Shown here: one piece after another, positions 1-11,600 of the stretch
Layout: every line of letters begins with the position of its first letter
How positions within the stretch are numbered: the stretch's first letter is position 1
From: Centroberyx gerrardi
Taxonomy: Eukaryota > Chordata > Actinopteri > Beryciformes > Berycidae
Direction of reading: 5' to 3'
NCBI RefSeq assembly: GCF_048128805.1
Contig: NC_136010.1
Span: 19,162,980-19,226,979 of the forward strand
Length of the DNA stretch: 64,000 nt
Translations under genes and position numbers: made by a program
Notes under the pieces: model-generated
The model's input: only the letters and a program-made list of their open reading frames with translations
The model's database searches: none
Told to the model about the DNA's origin: nothing

Positions 1-74
1 ACTGTAAACTGTATGTGAGTGCAGTGTGCGTAAACATAGTCGCGTATAACCTCGGAGACGTGCTGCGACCTCAC

Positions 75-3000
75 CTCATCCTCGTCCATGTAGTCCACAC
101 TGGAGTTGAACACCGAGCCCAGGTATGTCAGGTGGAGGACTGCCAAGGCGCTGAATGCTGTATTAATCATATACACCCATAGCGCCTGCAGAGGGGGGGA
201 CAGGCAATTTTGTAGGAACAAAACACCAAGTTCTATTTATATTCACAAGACTGCAACATCAAAACAAAAAGAAAATAGAATTCTGCAAGAATGTCAGATC
301 ATTTCAGAACTTCATCAATCATAACTTCAGGCAGTTTCACGCATTTCCTTTTCACAGTAACCTGTGTGGAATTTTCTCTAAATATATCATTGTCTAATGA
401 ATTGTGATAACAACTATCAGCACAATGTTGAACAGTGCCTGTGGGCTGCTTTCTATTGGCATGATTCATTATTTCCCCTCCCTGCTGCTCTTGATGTGTA
501 ACCAATCTAACATAAGGGTTTTTGCTGGGCATCATGCCAGAGAACTCCCAAAATGTATCACTTGACAGCACAAGGCAGATCACTGGGGCCGGGCTCCTGT
601 TTTTTAACTGCAGCAGTTGTGTTTTTTTCTTTTCTTGCAGGCATTAGAACCTGACGTCTCAATTATTTCACAATACATTGAATCTTTTTACAAGTAAATC
701 TTACTCACAGCATCTTTAGACAATATTTCTATTGGTTTTTTTTAAATGTGATAGTCACGTTTGCCTATAAGCAAGGTTATTAAAGTATGACTAAGAAAAC
801 ATTGTCATAACCTGAAATAAAAATAAAAACTAGACTGAAAAAACTAAAACTGAACTGAAACTATCTTGACTCCTTGTAAACTAACTAAAATGAAATAAAA
901 ATATATACATGAATTGCTTTTAATGTTCATATTTTTGTTTATGTGCAGTATGTAAATACTAAAACTAAACTGAAATTGATAACAAAAATCTAAAACTATA
1001 TAAAAATTGAAGAAATACTTTCCAAGAGATTGGAATATCTGGTTTGTGTCTTTGGTAATACTCATACAAACTGCACTGAAAAACCCACTGGTAATGCTAA
1101 ATGAATGGCAATAAAGAACCTTATCTCAAAAAAGGAAAAAGAGACCAGTGCACTTTACCTTTTTGTTTTGGTGAGTGCAGTTTGGCTGACATTTCTTTGA
1201 CAGTATACATGCGTTAAAAATGGCTGCAAGCCTCTTCCGCAACACTGAAACAGAACAACACCATAACATTAAAATGAAACAAGAGGAAGAGGTAAATTAC
1301 AGCACTGCAGCGAACAGAAACAGAGTGCAGTACTGGGTGCAATTAACCATTACTGCAAAGCTAAGCACCTTCTCTAAATGGACAGGTTCTCATTTGGAAA
1401 AGAGACGACGTTAGGCAGACTCTTACCGTGCTCAATGTACGTGATGAACCCCAGAGATATTAGTACTGCACCCAGATGGAAACTCAAACCCTACCAGTCG
1501 CAAGAGTTAGAAACAAAGAAATCCACTCATTCACTCATTGACACAGACAGAAATACAGAGGAGCTGTGACGACTGCTTGTGTACGACTTCGACATGGTAC
1601 TCACATGCAGGAGGGAACTGGCTGTGTATGTCACCAGGATCGCAGAAAACGTTCCAAATTTCAGAGCGCTCTTAAAAACATCTGCGAAATGAGAGCATCA
1701 GCTTGCTTGAGAGTGTCTGTTTAACTGAGCCATTGTCATCCCATTCATAGTGGGAGAGAAAAGCAAAAACAGCTGCTGCCACAAGGCATCAATGTTAACA
1801 TTATAACTCACAGGTGTGGAGAAAGCGAGACATGGGCAGATTCCATGATGTCACCACCTCCACCATCGACCTGGGAAGCTCGACATCCAGCGGCTTGGCT
1901 ACGGTCATGTCCCTACGAATCAAAAGACACAAGGTAAGGGAGGCCTGTTTAACAGAGTCTGAATAATGAGACTTTAATGTTATGGTTGCAGCATTTAACT
2001 CTGACCATTTGAGGTTATCTTTCTCCTCGGTGAAGCCCGCTCCAGCCAGAGTAGTCGTGGTCTCACTCAAATAACCAACAAAGTAATTGCTGAAGTGGAA
2101 AGAGACTGCGTTCTCATACGCCAGCAGCCACCTAAGATAAAAAAGATAAGTAGTTACATTCAAATCTCTGGACAACAACAACATCAACACCATTGTTCGG
2201 ACGTTTGAGAGACCTACCTTGCCACAGAACCTCTGAGAAGCAAGTGGATAGAAGAGAGAAGTTGGAACAGTTAATTTCAGCGATTACAATGAATTTATAC
2301 AAATGCTTTTTTTGACTTGACATGTGATTATATCTCACCATGGTTTCCAAGATGGTGAAACAGTGGTGGTAAAGGAGAGGGTGAGACTGGTGTCCAGGTA
2401 TAGATGTGGATGCACAGTGAGGGGGTGTGATGTGGGTGCAGGCGTGCAGGTGAGGGTGTGTCACTGCTGGTAAACAGGAAATGAGCATGCAGGGAACGGG
2501 ACAAAATATGTCATGGTGGATAATGAATTACCTGATCTTCCTCCTCTTTTTGCTGTGAACAAAGCATGTAGTAGGTAGAAGAAAACAGACAAGTCATAAG
2601 TAATCCATGCCAAATAATAACCAGGAAATTTGAGTAGTTTCAGCAGTACATGATCCACTCACCTTCGTAGCAGCTTGTCTCCATAGACAGGTATGAAATA
2701 AGGAAAGAGGTAGGGTGCCACACAGTTGGAAATAACAAGGCAGATCTGGCTCTTCACCCAGCTAATGGACACTTTTAAAAACCACGAGAAGCTCTGATGA
2801 GGAAGAAGAAGCAAGGTTTTTAAACAGTTAGCAGCCAGTCTCAGGATATTTCTTTTGAATAATCCTCACCCACACCTTTCCCCATACTTAAAGATATCAA
2901 GCTTACCAGTTTACGCCCTTCTAGAGAATCTTTGTAGCTGTTGAAACTGATCCAGGGCCCAAAGATGACTGTGCCCACAAAGTAAATATAGCCCATAAAC

Positions 3001-3861
3001 TCAATGGGTGAGGGCACACTGGTCACCACACCTCTGTCCAAATCGAAGGCCAGAGAGATAGCTTTCATGGCAACCACCATCTGTGAACCTGGACAACAGC
3101 AGCCGTGCTTAATCCAAGATTAAATTATTATCACTGCTGGATATCAGGTGATATCAAGAGCAATTACATTTGCTGCTTTTATCTTAACTCTTAACTAACG
3201 TACCTCTCATCTTGTGCCAGGTGGTAGTGTCCATCATGTGGAGCTCTCTGATAAAATTAGAAAAGAAGAACAGTCTCACTTTTGATGCGCTTCTCACCTC
3301 AAGTGAAACATTTTAAAAACCACCGCAGCACTGACTTTGAACTACGTTTCATCAAAAGCCTTCACTTTAAGCAGATACTTGATGTGTGCAGGGCCGTCTG
3401 GTATCAGAGGAGAACCGTCTTACCCCAGCAGCAGATAGATGAGGACAGTGATGGAGAGGAAGGTGCCCCGGATGCTGGAGTGACGGCACAGGAAGAGGAT
3501 GAGGTAGCAGAGAAGGCTGAGAAGGACCACCCAGATCATGTGGAGCTCGAAGAACAGGTAGAGGGTGTAGAAACCTCCCGCCACCGTGCTCAGGTGTTTC
3601 ACAAAAGACGGGAGGCCTGGCGTAAGTGAGATAAAGAAATAAAGGCTACAAAACAGTGGTAGTGATTATGATGAGGCAGGCGATACTGAGGGTGAACAAC
3701 ACTGACTCTCACAAATTACTCTCACCCAACATCCAGAGGAGCCGACACAGCAGGCAGATGACCAGCAGCTGCCACACCTGCTCCAGGCCCTGCTGGGCGG
3801 TGGGCAGCAGGCAGCCATGGGCGAGCTCCTGGAAAAACTCCTGTCGACTGAAGCCTCCCAT
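75..3861 (-). CDS. porcn: Porcupine O-acyltransferase (partial: last exon off the left edge)
   Basis: This encodes a multipass ER membrane acyltransferase of the MBOAT family that attaches palmitoleate to a Wnt serine, which is needed for Wnt secretion. I read 12 coding exons on the minus strand: 3726-3861 (start ATG at 3861), 3424-3616, 3204-3247, 2907-3088, 2663-2793, 2532-2552, 2006-2131, 1812-1912, 1605-1681, 1427-1490, 1159-1244 and 75-185. All junctions are GT-AG and in frame, giving 424 codons. The protein opens [20 protein letters not shown] and carries [43 protein letters not shown] and NLPMS, all close to mammalian PORCN. The expected MBOAT catalytic histidine is residue 337, the last codon of exon 1605-1681 (SSLLH), followed by GLSFHLG. 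A donor after DYMDEDE at 73-74 shows that the final exon, perhaps 35-40 residues, lies outside the window. Exon 2532-2552 is a 21-base microexon (KKRRKI). Confidence 0.95.
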
Positions 3862-4013
3862 CACTACGCTTCAGAAGCAGAGGAGGCAAACATTGCAAGG
3901 TTAAAGTGGGAAAAAAGGGTATCTGTATCCCCGGTGTCAGCATATCTAGCACTTACGCACACACATGCACACTTGGGGGCATGCACAGACTCAGCCATCC
4001 ATACCTTCACTAA

Positions 4014-4070
4014 CTCACTCACTCACTCACTCACTCACTCACTCACTCACTCACTCACTCACTCACTCAC
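4014..4070. repeat. (CTCA)n microsatellite
   Basis: About 14 uninterrupted copies of the tetramer ACTC lie in the porcn 5' intron. Short open frames here (LTHS repeats) are artefacts of the tetramer. Confidence 0.95.
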
Positions 4071-4599
4071 AAGCAAAACCTCTTCAAACTTCAAATCCCA
4101 GCATACATAGCAACGCACTACAAATCTGTGCAAATCCATGCAATAGCTGTCAGGGCTCAGTAATCATGATGATGATGGGTAAAACAGTTTTATTTCGATT
4201 TAGACTTTTTTAATAAGTATAAACTTTATTAATATATTTTTTTAATTTATAACAAATACATCAAACGTATGGAACCATGAGAATGATGAATGAATGTGTT
4301 GGAATGAAATCTCTGGTTCTCTGGATGCGAACAAACTGAGGTGCAGAGACCACACCACGGTACAATAACATGCTGTCAGGCCTATCGACCGCTGTACTGA
4401 TATATTGAAAGCTTATTTACTGGGCAGTATGGTGAATATTATGCACATATGCTATTCTGCAAGGCATGCTCTCTCCGCAATGCAGTCGACCCCGGGACGA
4501 GTCGACTCACAGCTCCCTTCCTACAACCAGCCGCTGCTCCTATGCGCAGCGCTGTGCAACTTAACTTGTCAGAAAGCTCCTAAAATTTAATGAGCGAAT

Positions 4600-5120
4600 T
4601 GTTGTTGACCAGACAGCTGCGATTCGCTGCTAACCTTGTTTAACCTCGCTAGCGGGGTTTACCATCTTACCAACACTCTAACACGCTAACGAGCTACCCC
4701 CCGCGTTAGAAACAGCTAACTCAACACCTCAGGCATTTCACTTTTATCTTTCCAGGGGAAAAGCCTTACCCTCTCCAAACAGCAGCTGCAGGCTCCGCCA
4801 CGTGCTCCTAGCTAGCTGGTTATCCGTCCCTCACAATGAATTACACCGTGTTTGCTGCCTCTGTGTTTTATGCACACTCGGTCCAGATGATGCTTATCTG
4901 GATGACTCCCATTGTCACAGCATCAGCACCACTCGCTTCTGTCACTGATGCAGCCATGCGAAGAAATATCAGCCAATGAGCTGCGTGGGTCCGTCGACGT
5001 CAGCCAATCATTACTGTCGTTTGCGTAGAGTGACAATCGACACGGCCTATCAAAAATGGCAGCCACCATTACCGGTGTCTTTGGACCAATAGGCTGCGTA
5101 CAGCGAATATAAAGTGCAGA
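4600..5120. promoter_or_regulatory. porcn promoter region, possibly bidirectional
   Basis: Three CCAAT boxes are spaced over 118 bases (4973-4977, 5004-5008, 5086-5090), all in plus orientation. A CRE-like GACGTCAG lies at about 4997 and AAAATGGCAGCC, resembling a YY1 site, at about 5054. A TATAAAG lies near 5108 on the plus strand. The porcn side has several GCTAAC/GCTAGC motifs (4630-4730). The CCAAT plus TATA arrangement facing right could drive a divergent transcript, but I see no plus-strand gene downstream. Confidence 0.45.
4770..4865 (-). other. porcn: Probable non-coding first exon of porcn
   Basis: The porcn start codon lies in an exon with a good acceptor (pyrimidine tract then AG, exon edge 3868), so an upstream 5' UTR exon is required. 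On the minus strand GGAGAG followed by GTAAGG gives a strong donor with its exon edge at 4770. The 5' limit is a guess. The intervening sequence (3869-4769) carries a (CTCA)n microsatellite and no coding signal. Confidence 0.45.
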
Positions 5121-5764
5121 TGGAAACAGACGTGGGAATGTCAGTCTCCTCTGGAGTAATCATAACAGGAGGTTGCGCAGAGATGTAGCTATGAATAGGA
5201 AATATATTTTATTCATTTGCCCTGAAATTATAATCATAAGTGACCTATACAACTGAGTAACCCAATTAATCTACAGGCTTCTGTCTGCTTTTAACTATGC
5301 CGATGAGCGAGGGCCTCATTTTGTTCTACTTCAGAACTGTGCAGCAGTTCAGGTCAAAATACCCTTTGGAGCCACAACCAATACAGTGTCATGCAGGACA
5401 GTGGATATGAACATCAAGGCTATATTCCAGGCCTTTCTCCTTGCATAAATACAAGTTCCCCTGCCATTCTGGTTCATTGGGAGAACTCCCATCTGGATTC
5501 AGCTTGTAAAGCTGCAACTCTGAGCTTCATACTGGTCTGGACTGCACAGATGAGTTGATGAGCTTGCCAGCAAAACCTCAACTTCATTCTCACTGGTGAT
5601 GGATTTGTTGCCTCACCACTGTGGAAGAGTTGGATTTAGTCAGCATCAAACAACATTAGCATTCACTTCTGATCTACTCACATAATTCCCTGTTTGGTAA
5701 CAATATTGACAACTTTGGCGAGAGGCATTGAGCTATTACACAGTTGCAGCAACTCTTCGTGGAT

Positions 5765-5993
5765 AGACGGACACTGAACAGGATAGCAGCTGAACAAAAC
5801 AAAACTACAGCCTCAGAAATTACTACAGAGTTGAATCAACATCTCTGTGACAGAGTATTTATGGCAGGACTACCATTCGTATCCAAGGTCAACACATAAC
5901 ACACATAACCTGCATAAAATCTGACCCCCGAACAATGGAAAAATTAATATGGCCTGATGAGTTGTTTTTTACCCTTTGTCCTTCAACAGTAGG
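5765..5993 (+). pseudogene. Decayed Tc1/mariner-like transposase fragment
   Basis: Two plus-strand blocks in order look like a Tc1-family transposase. The first (5765-5875) reads RRTLNRIAAEQNKTTASEIT and then TELNQHL, matching the helix-turn-helix linker usually seen as TTAPEITTELN in fish Tc1 elements. The second (5917-5993) reads KLIWPDELFFTLCPSTVG, matching the W-S-D-E-S-x-F-T-L-F block around the first catalytic aspartate. The frame changes between the blocks, and neither the start, the terminal repeats nor the later DDE residues are recognisable, so this is an old dead copy. Family recognition is from memory of fish Tc1 consensus motifs. Confidence 0.6.
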
Positions 5994-6749
5994 ATCTAAA
6001 CATCATTAAACCTTTTTGATTTCCAGCCTCTTCATCTCTCAAAAGAACTGGAGGTTTTCCAAGTTGAAGAATTGTCCAATATCCCACTACACACAGTTCA
6101 GGGTTCAAGGATTGGAGCAGTTCTGAAGGCAAACCCTACTCTTTGTTGGGAACTTGATATTCATAGTTATGTTGTTAGGTGTTTTTATTTTGCCCACCCC
6201 CTGCAGTATGCAGCTAACTTTGCAGTGGACTGAGTTGCACCCTACTGATCGAACTTCAGTACAGATTTACTTAATGCCCTACGACAGTTACTAGTTTTAA
6301 TACATTTTGTAGAATTTGGGTGGTAAAGATCAAACCTTGTAGTTCTCTCAGTGGTTAAATGCTTCTTGTCACATTTTCTATTACAGACTACATTTCACCT
6401 TAGAAATTTTGCTCTGTTCCCCAAGTGAGAATTTACCTGATATCACAACCAAGATTTGACAGTTTTCCACAATGTAGTTTGGATGCATGTGAGCTACTTC
6501 TAAAAAGTAGTTTTAGGTTTCCCCCAATATTGCATAACACTGAAACCACTGAGTAGATGAAGCGGAGCCACCAACAAAAGGATTTAATTTGTATCGTTTT
6601 CAATGAAGAGTTTCAGTGTCACTGCTGCATGATCCAAAAGCTCACAGAGGCGTTGACACCTGGCAAAGAAAAGAATCTGGAAACATGTAAATCAAACCTT
6701 CAACTTTTTGTTTTCCTGCACAAAGATAGCTTACAGACCACACAATAAG
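5994..6749. other. Intergenic, no gene recognised
   Basis: No open frame of note and no splice-supported exon. Some of this stretch, and 5280-5760 upstream, may be further decayed transposon sequence continuing the Tc1-like blocks, but I could not match it. Confidence 0.5.
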
Positions 6750-7834
6750 CCATCATCTTTAACATATTTATTAATTCTGATATACATGTTCATTCAGTGA
6801 TTGTACAAAAAGGGACAGAAACTGAGCCGAAGTTGACCAAAAAGATAAAATTTAAGATTATAACCAGCCAGTTGCCAAGAAGTTATGTTACAGCCATTTA
6901 TGATACTTCATATAGCTTAATGTGACTATAATGTGATACTTCATTAGAGAAATACTCTTTTCACTTGTCTTGCTCCACAGGGAGGTCGGAGGTCAGGGTC
7001 AGTTACAGAACAGCACCCTTGTAATACTTGCGTATCCCAAATAATTACTATATTGGTGTACATTCCATAGAGATATATTCATACAATACAAAACAACAAA
7101 AACATTTTCTCTGCTCGAGGTAGCTGAAGTAGTCGAGGTAGTTAGGAAAATTGAATCCAGTGACTCTTCAGAGATAATATGCTGTATAATGATATTCACA
7201 TCCACTTCCAGTCTACAGCGCTGTGCATTTGTTCACAGCATCAACCGATATCGCTCCACAAATTGCCAGTACAGAATATAGCTGTAGTACATACATATAG
7301 CAACTAACAAACAATTTTACAATCCAGGTCGGTTACATTTAAGATCCTACCTATAAAACAGTAACATTTACTTAGCAACAACGGTGAAACAAATCCCACC
7401 TCTCCAGTAATACTTCAAAAGTGACAGCAACTCACAGCAAAGTGACGCAAATAACGTAGTGTGTTGAAACAGGTTTAGAAAAAGGGGTATTGAAGAGAAG
7501 TGTGTAGTTATACATTTACAGTAGACATAGAAACAGTAAACATGCTACCATTTCATATCATAAGGCAAAAAGCATGGCATACTAAAAAGGCTGCTGTCCA
7601 TCCAAGTGAGTCCAATCTGCTCAGGGTGTAGTTCTGTTGGGATTTACCAAGCACACTGATGTGCAAGAGAGAACAGCTTAATAGCTTTGTGATAAAAAGC
7701 AGGAGTCGCTGACACACAGCAGTGGCACTGTGGAATATTAAGGCTGAGGCAAGTGGGCCATTCTGAGGGTAGAAGGTGAGGGGCAAATTCATTTTCTGTT
7801 TTAAAAAATGAAATATTTCCCCCAACCGTTGAGA
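6750..7834 (-). other. Probable 3' UTR of the THAP-C2H2 gene
   Basis: This is the stretch after the stop codon of the minus-strand zinc-finger gene. It is A+T rich and has no long open frame. An AATAAA signal on the minus strand (TTTATT at 6767-6772) is a candidate polyadenylation site about 1.07 kb after the stop. The extent is inferred only from that hexamer. Confidence 0.4.
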
Positions 7835-10779
7835 TCACAGCACAACCTCTATGTCATACGCAATTGTTTCCCGTTTATTCTTTCGCCCATGATTTTGCTC
7901 ATCCTTTTTCTTGTCGACACCACTTGCTTCCCTAAATAAATAATTCCTTTTAACCTCAAGTAATGCTGATGTGAGATATTTGGGTGAAAAGAGCTGCAGT
8001 GAGGATCTCGGGAGACTGCGCTGGGTGCTTGGGTACGGAGGTGGAGGTGGAGGTGGGGGTGGGCGGGGCTGGGGCTGGGTGCTGGGATACGGAGGTGGGG
8101 GTGGCCGGGGCTGAAAGGAGGGCAAGGGGTCTGGTGGCGGGGGCGCTGAGGTTTGTAGTAAGACTATAGTGTAGGGGAACATCGCTAGGGGCTCGGCGGC
8201 CTGGGGTGAAGGTCCAGGGTTCGGGGATGCGGGTGACACAGTCTGGGCAGCAGGTGTGAGCGTGGGTGCAGCGGTGGCGCCGCTCAGCTCCTCCTCAGTC
8301 AGCTCCTCCTCAGTCAGCTCCTCCTCAGTCAGCTCCTCCTCAGTCAGCTCCTCCTCAGACTCCCGCTGATGATCGGTTTCTGATGTCGAATTATCGCTCG
8401 GATTTGGAGGCGCGGCGACAGAGGGCCCAAGCTCGGCCTCGTCTTCCGACTCGAACATTGGCTGCATGGCATTCTGCTCGTGGCGCTGGCAGAACAGCAC
8501 GCCGCACTCCCGGCAGCGGTACATGTCCTCTTTGGTGTGGAGAAGTAGATGGCGCTTGAGGTTGTGGTTCGTCGTGAAAGACCAGCTGCAGAGCTCGCAG
8601 GCAAAGGGCCTCTCCCCCGTGTGGACGCGCTGGTGCTCGTTAAAGTGGCTGCGGGTCATGAAGCGCCTTCCGCAAGTTTCACAGCGAAAACGCCTTTCTT
8701 CATCATGAACCTGCTTGTGTCTTACAAGCTGTGGGAAAAGGGAGAAGTTCTGATTGCACACCTCGCACTGATACCCACCTGGCCGGGGGACGGCAGGTGG
8801 CATGAGCGCAACCGGACTCCTTTTGGACGGTTTTGGAATGCCTGCTGGTACCTTGAATGACGGCAAAGCTTTCTTTCGTTTGGATGATTTTTTTGGTTTG
8901 CTGCTTTTTTGGTAAGCTGCCGTTTTAGTCCCGGTCTCTTCAGTCGATGTTTCTCCTTCCTAGAAAACACACACACACAAAGAAGGATAGACTGAGAAGG
9001 AGAGGCAAACTCAAAAAAAATAATGAATAAAATAAAACAAAAAACATCTTAGATTGCTGACTCATGTAATGGCAGAGAAATTACATAGACCACTTAATGA
9101 ATACTGTTGCATCTTGCCAGCTCAAATGATGTGACAAGTTCTCTTTCTTAGAGAGTATAAAACTATAGATAATAGGTCTTTGCTACTACTGTTGAAGTGG
9201 AGGGCGATACTGGCATCAGTTCTACTTCAGATACTTTCGCTGATCTAACAACTTCTGTATTGATAAAGATATTGCTGACTACATATTATAGTCCTGCTCT
9301 GTCCTTTCAAATGTGAGACATGGCCTTTCCTAAAACATAAAACCACACGGCAGAATAACAGATCATTACTGCTACCGTTAAAGCTGATGGTGCCACTTCT
9401 GAGAGTTCACTGTCAGTGGTTTCCATCGGAATAGAGGATTGGAGGATCTTAGGACTGAAATCAACTCGAGATCGGCCTCGAGACCGATTCCTTTTTACTG
9501 TCGGGTCCACATGGACGGTGCGGAGGGGCCGGTGCTTTTTTGGGGGAGGGTAAAACCTTAGAAGAAATCGTGAAAAAGCAATTAAATGGAGAACATCATA
9601 TCTAATCTTAAAGTGTGTAAAGTGTGGAAAAGTTTGCCCTCAGCAACTTCAAATAAAGATAAAGTAAAGTATCACAAGTATATAATTATCCAGTAACTGT
9701 TGAAATTCATCGACCTAATGCTTTACAGTTTAGCATTAAACAATGACACAACATTGAACAACAATCTATACGTTGTTGTGTAGGTTTATATTTTAGGACA
9801 TGAAAAAAAATGTGAATATTCCTGGAGAACTGCAGTTGTATAGACTTTTTTACAGTTTGATGGTGGAGAAACCTAGCAAAGACACATTTCAAGCATCTGT
9901 GTTATTAGATGTGCATGACTATGTTATCTGCAGTCGTGCACAAAATGTTAAGTAACATGAAATAAACCCTGAGTTCCGAGTCTTGAAGTCAGATGTCCTC
10001 CCCAGCCAAAGACAAGGAAACAAGACTCCGCTGTACGAGGCTTAGGTTGTAATACACAAGCAAGGAAACTATGTCCTAACATGGACTTGTAAGTGCATGG
10101 CAGGGTAGGCTTGTTTGTAATATTGTTTACTTTTTTGTTGTTGGTTTGCTAGCCAGCACAGTACAGGGCTTGTCATCTTATGAGAAAGGGCTCTTATCTG
10201 TAAAACTCATAATTGATATGCATCTCAATGCCAGCAGCTGTGACAATGGCTATAGATTGCTAGATAGCTGACAAATTGAGGTTATATTGAACTAACATGG
10301 ACTCTAGAGATAACAACATTACATTTCTTACCTTTGCAGTTTTGCCCTGGGGATCTGGCTCTGTGTAGAGCATGCAAACACAGAAGGCACATAATCTGCA
10401 CTCTTGAAGTCCGTGGACGCCTCACCTGCAAGACACGCACACACACACACACACAGTAATTAGACAACTTTACCTTACATCACATCAACTTACATCACAT
10501 CTTCCAGACACTCCAAATGTCTGTGTTAACATTTAAACCAAGTTACAGAATGTGGTGAAATGAAAACGAGCTGTCCATCTTACCTGATATAAAGTGAGCA
10601 CCACATATGCGAACATTTTCTAAGGCTTCCTCTGTACATTTCACAGGTTTGATGGCTTGCAACCATAAACGCCTCCGGTAGCTCTGAAACGGCTGTGACC
10701 CAGATGGTATTCCGTAAAAATTGACTTTGCTAGTATTCGAATAGCGATTTTTACAGCCGGTCACGCAACAAGCGGACAT
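7835..10779 (-). CDS. THAP domain plus C2H2 zinc-finger protein, 531 aa
   Basis: There are four minus-strand exons: 10584-10779 (ATG at 10779), 10332-10425, 9376-9556 and 7835-8959. They total 1596 bases, all junctions are GT-AG and in frame. Residues 1-90 form a THAP DNA-binding domain: MSACCVTGCKNR gives the first two cysteines, ICGAHFISG gives the C-x2-H pair, and exon 2 supplies DYVPSVFACS, the conserved end of many THAP domains. Exon 3 is basic (KRNRSRGRSR). Exon 4 starts EGETSTEETGTK, then a lysine-rich stretch (KPKKSSKRKK) that may be a nuclear localisation signal. Three C2H2 fingers follow at about residues 222-242, 250-270 and 278-298, the second and third joined by HTGERPF, then a broken fourth finger (CRECGVLFCQRHEQN). 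The rest is acidic, with EELTE repeats, then proline-rich. It is probably a nuclear transcription regulator; the target is unknown. I do not recognise a named orthologue. Confidence 0.88.
8285..8359 (-). repeat. Five-copy 15-bp coding minisatellite (EELTE repeats)
   Basis: The unit CAGCTCCTCCTCAGT recurs at 8285, 8300, 8315, 8330 and 8345 (last copy ends AGA). Read on the minus strand it encodes a run of TEEEL repeats in the acidic segment of the THAP-C2H2 protein. The copies are nearly identical, so copy number is likely to vary between individuals. Confidence 0.9.
9710..9870. repeat. Dispersed repeat, copy A (intron of the THAP-C2H2 gene)
   Basis: This shares ordered blocks with 10935-11070: GACCTAAT, AGCATTAAAC, AACA-TGAACAACAA, a short GTTGTT hairpin arm, and GGAG-ACTG near the end. 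It lies in the intron between exons 2 and 3. The family is not identified. Confidence 0.5.
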
Positions 10780-10934
10780 TTTTGCTTTACAAGAGTTGGG
10801 ATTAAGTGTTTAGATTAAGTTAATTCTGCGTATCTCTGCAGAAAATCACTATTTCCGTTGCCAAACCGCGCGCGCACATTCATGAAGGCATCGGCGAAAC
10901 AAGTTTATAAACATGTAGTTACGTTTGCGATACG

Positions 10935-11070
10935 TTGACCTAATATACTTAAGCATTAAACCATCATCCAACACTGAACAACAACCTCCCTGTTGTTATG
11001 TGTGTTAATCATTTAGAAAATCAAAAACAAAAGTAAATCTTGTTGGAGTACTGTGTAGTTACACTTTCTG
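10935..11070. repeat. Dispersed repeat, copy B (just upstream of the THAP-C2H2 gene)
   Basis: Direct-orientation relative of 9710-9870, about two-thirds similar by eye, including GACCTAAT, AAGCATTAAAC, CACTGAACAACAACCT and GGAGTACTG. It lies 160 bases upstream of the start codon, so it may sit in or next to the promoter. Confidence 0.5.
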
Positions 11071-11600
11071 AGTTCGAACGCTCGCGCACTCACTCTCCAA
11101 AACCAAAACAAGCGAGGAGGTTGAAAACAACTGTGTGTTGTGTAGCAGAGTTCAGGTCCGGTCGAAACAGGTATGACAAAGAGAGGTTCCCACATATTGA
11201 CTGAGAAGCGCCTGTCTGTATTCACTGTCACAGCTCTACCGATGGATGTCACTGTTGTTCCCGCCTGAAAAATACAAGCCTCGACAAAAAAGGAAAATGC
11301 TGTAAATTAATTAGTATAGGAATAAATGTAGCCACTATAAAACCTCCTTGTGAAAACAAAAGGCCCTTGCTGCAGGCTAAATACAGAACTATATGGCAGT
11401 GAGCACCATGTCCCCTAGTCATTAAATTCTCAAACAAGTTCATGTCAACTATTTGTCAAAATATACTTTTTTTAAAAGACAAAATAGAAAATTGAGGACA
11501 TGACAACAAGGTGTATAAAATGTACAATGATAAAGATAATTTGAGTAATTACAATTCTTTATGGGTGAAAATAAAGCAGATTGACAAATTTGATAAGGAG

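Noticed and set aside
844..1065. 73-codon minus-strand open frame in a porcn intron
   Set aside because: It lies in A-rich CTAAAACTGAAA-type low-complexity DNA between two supported porcn exons.
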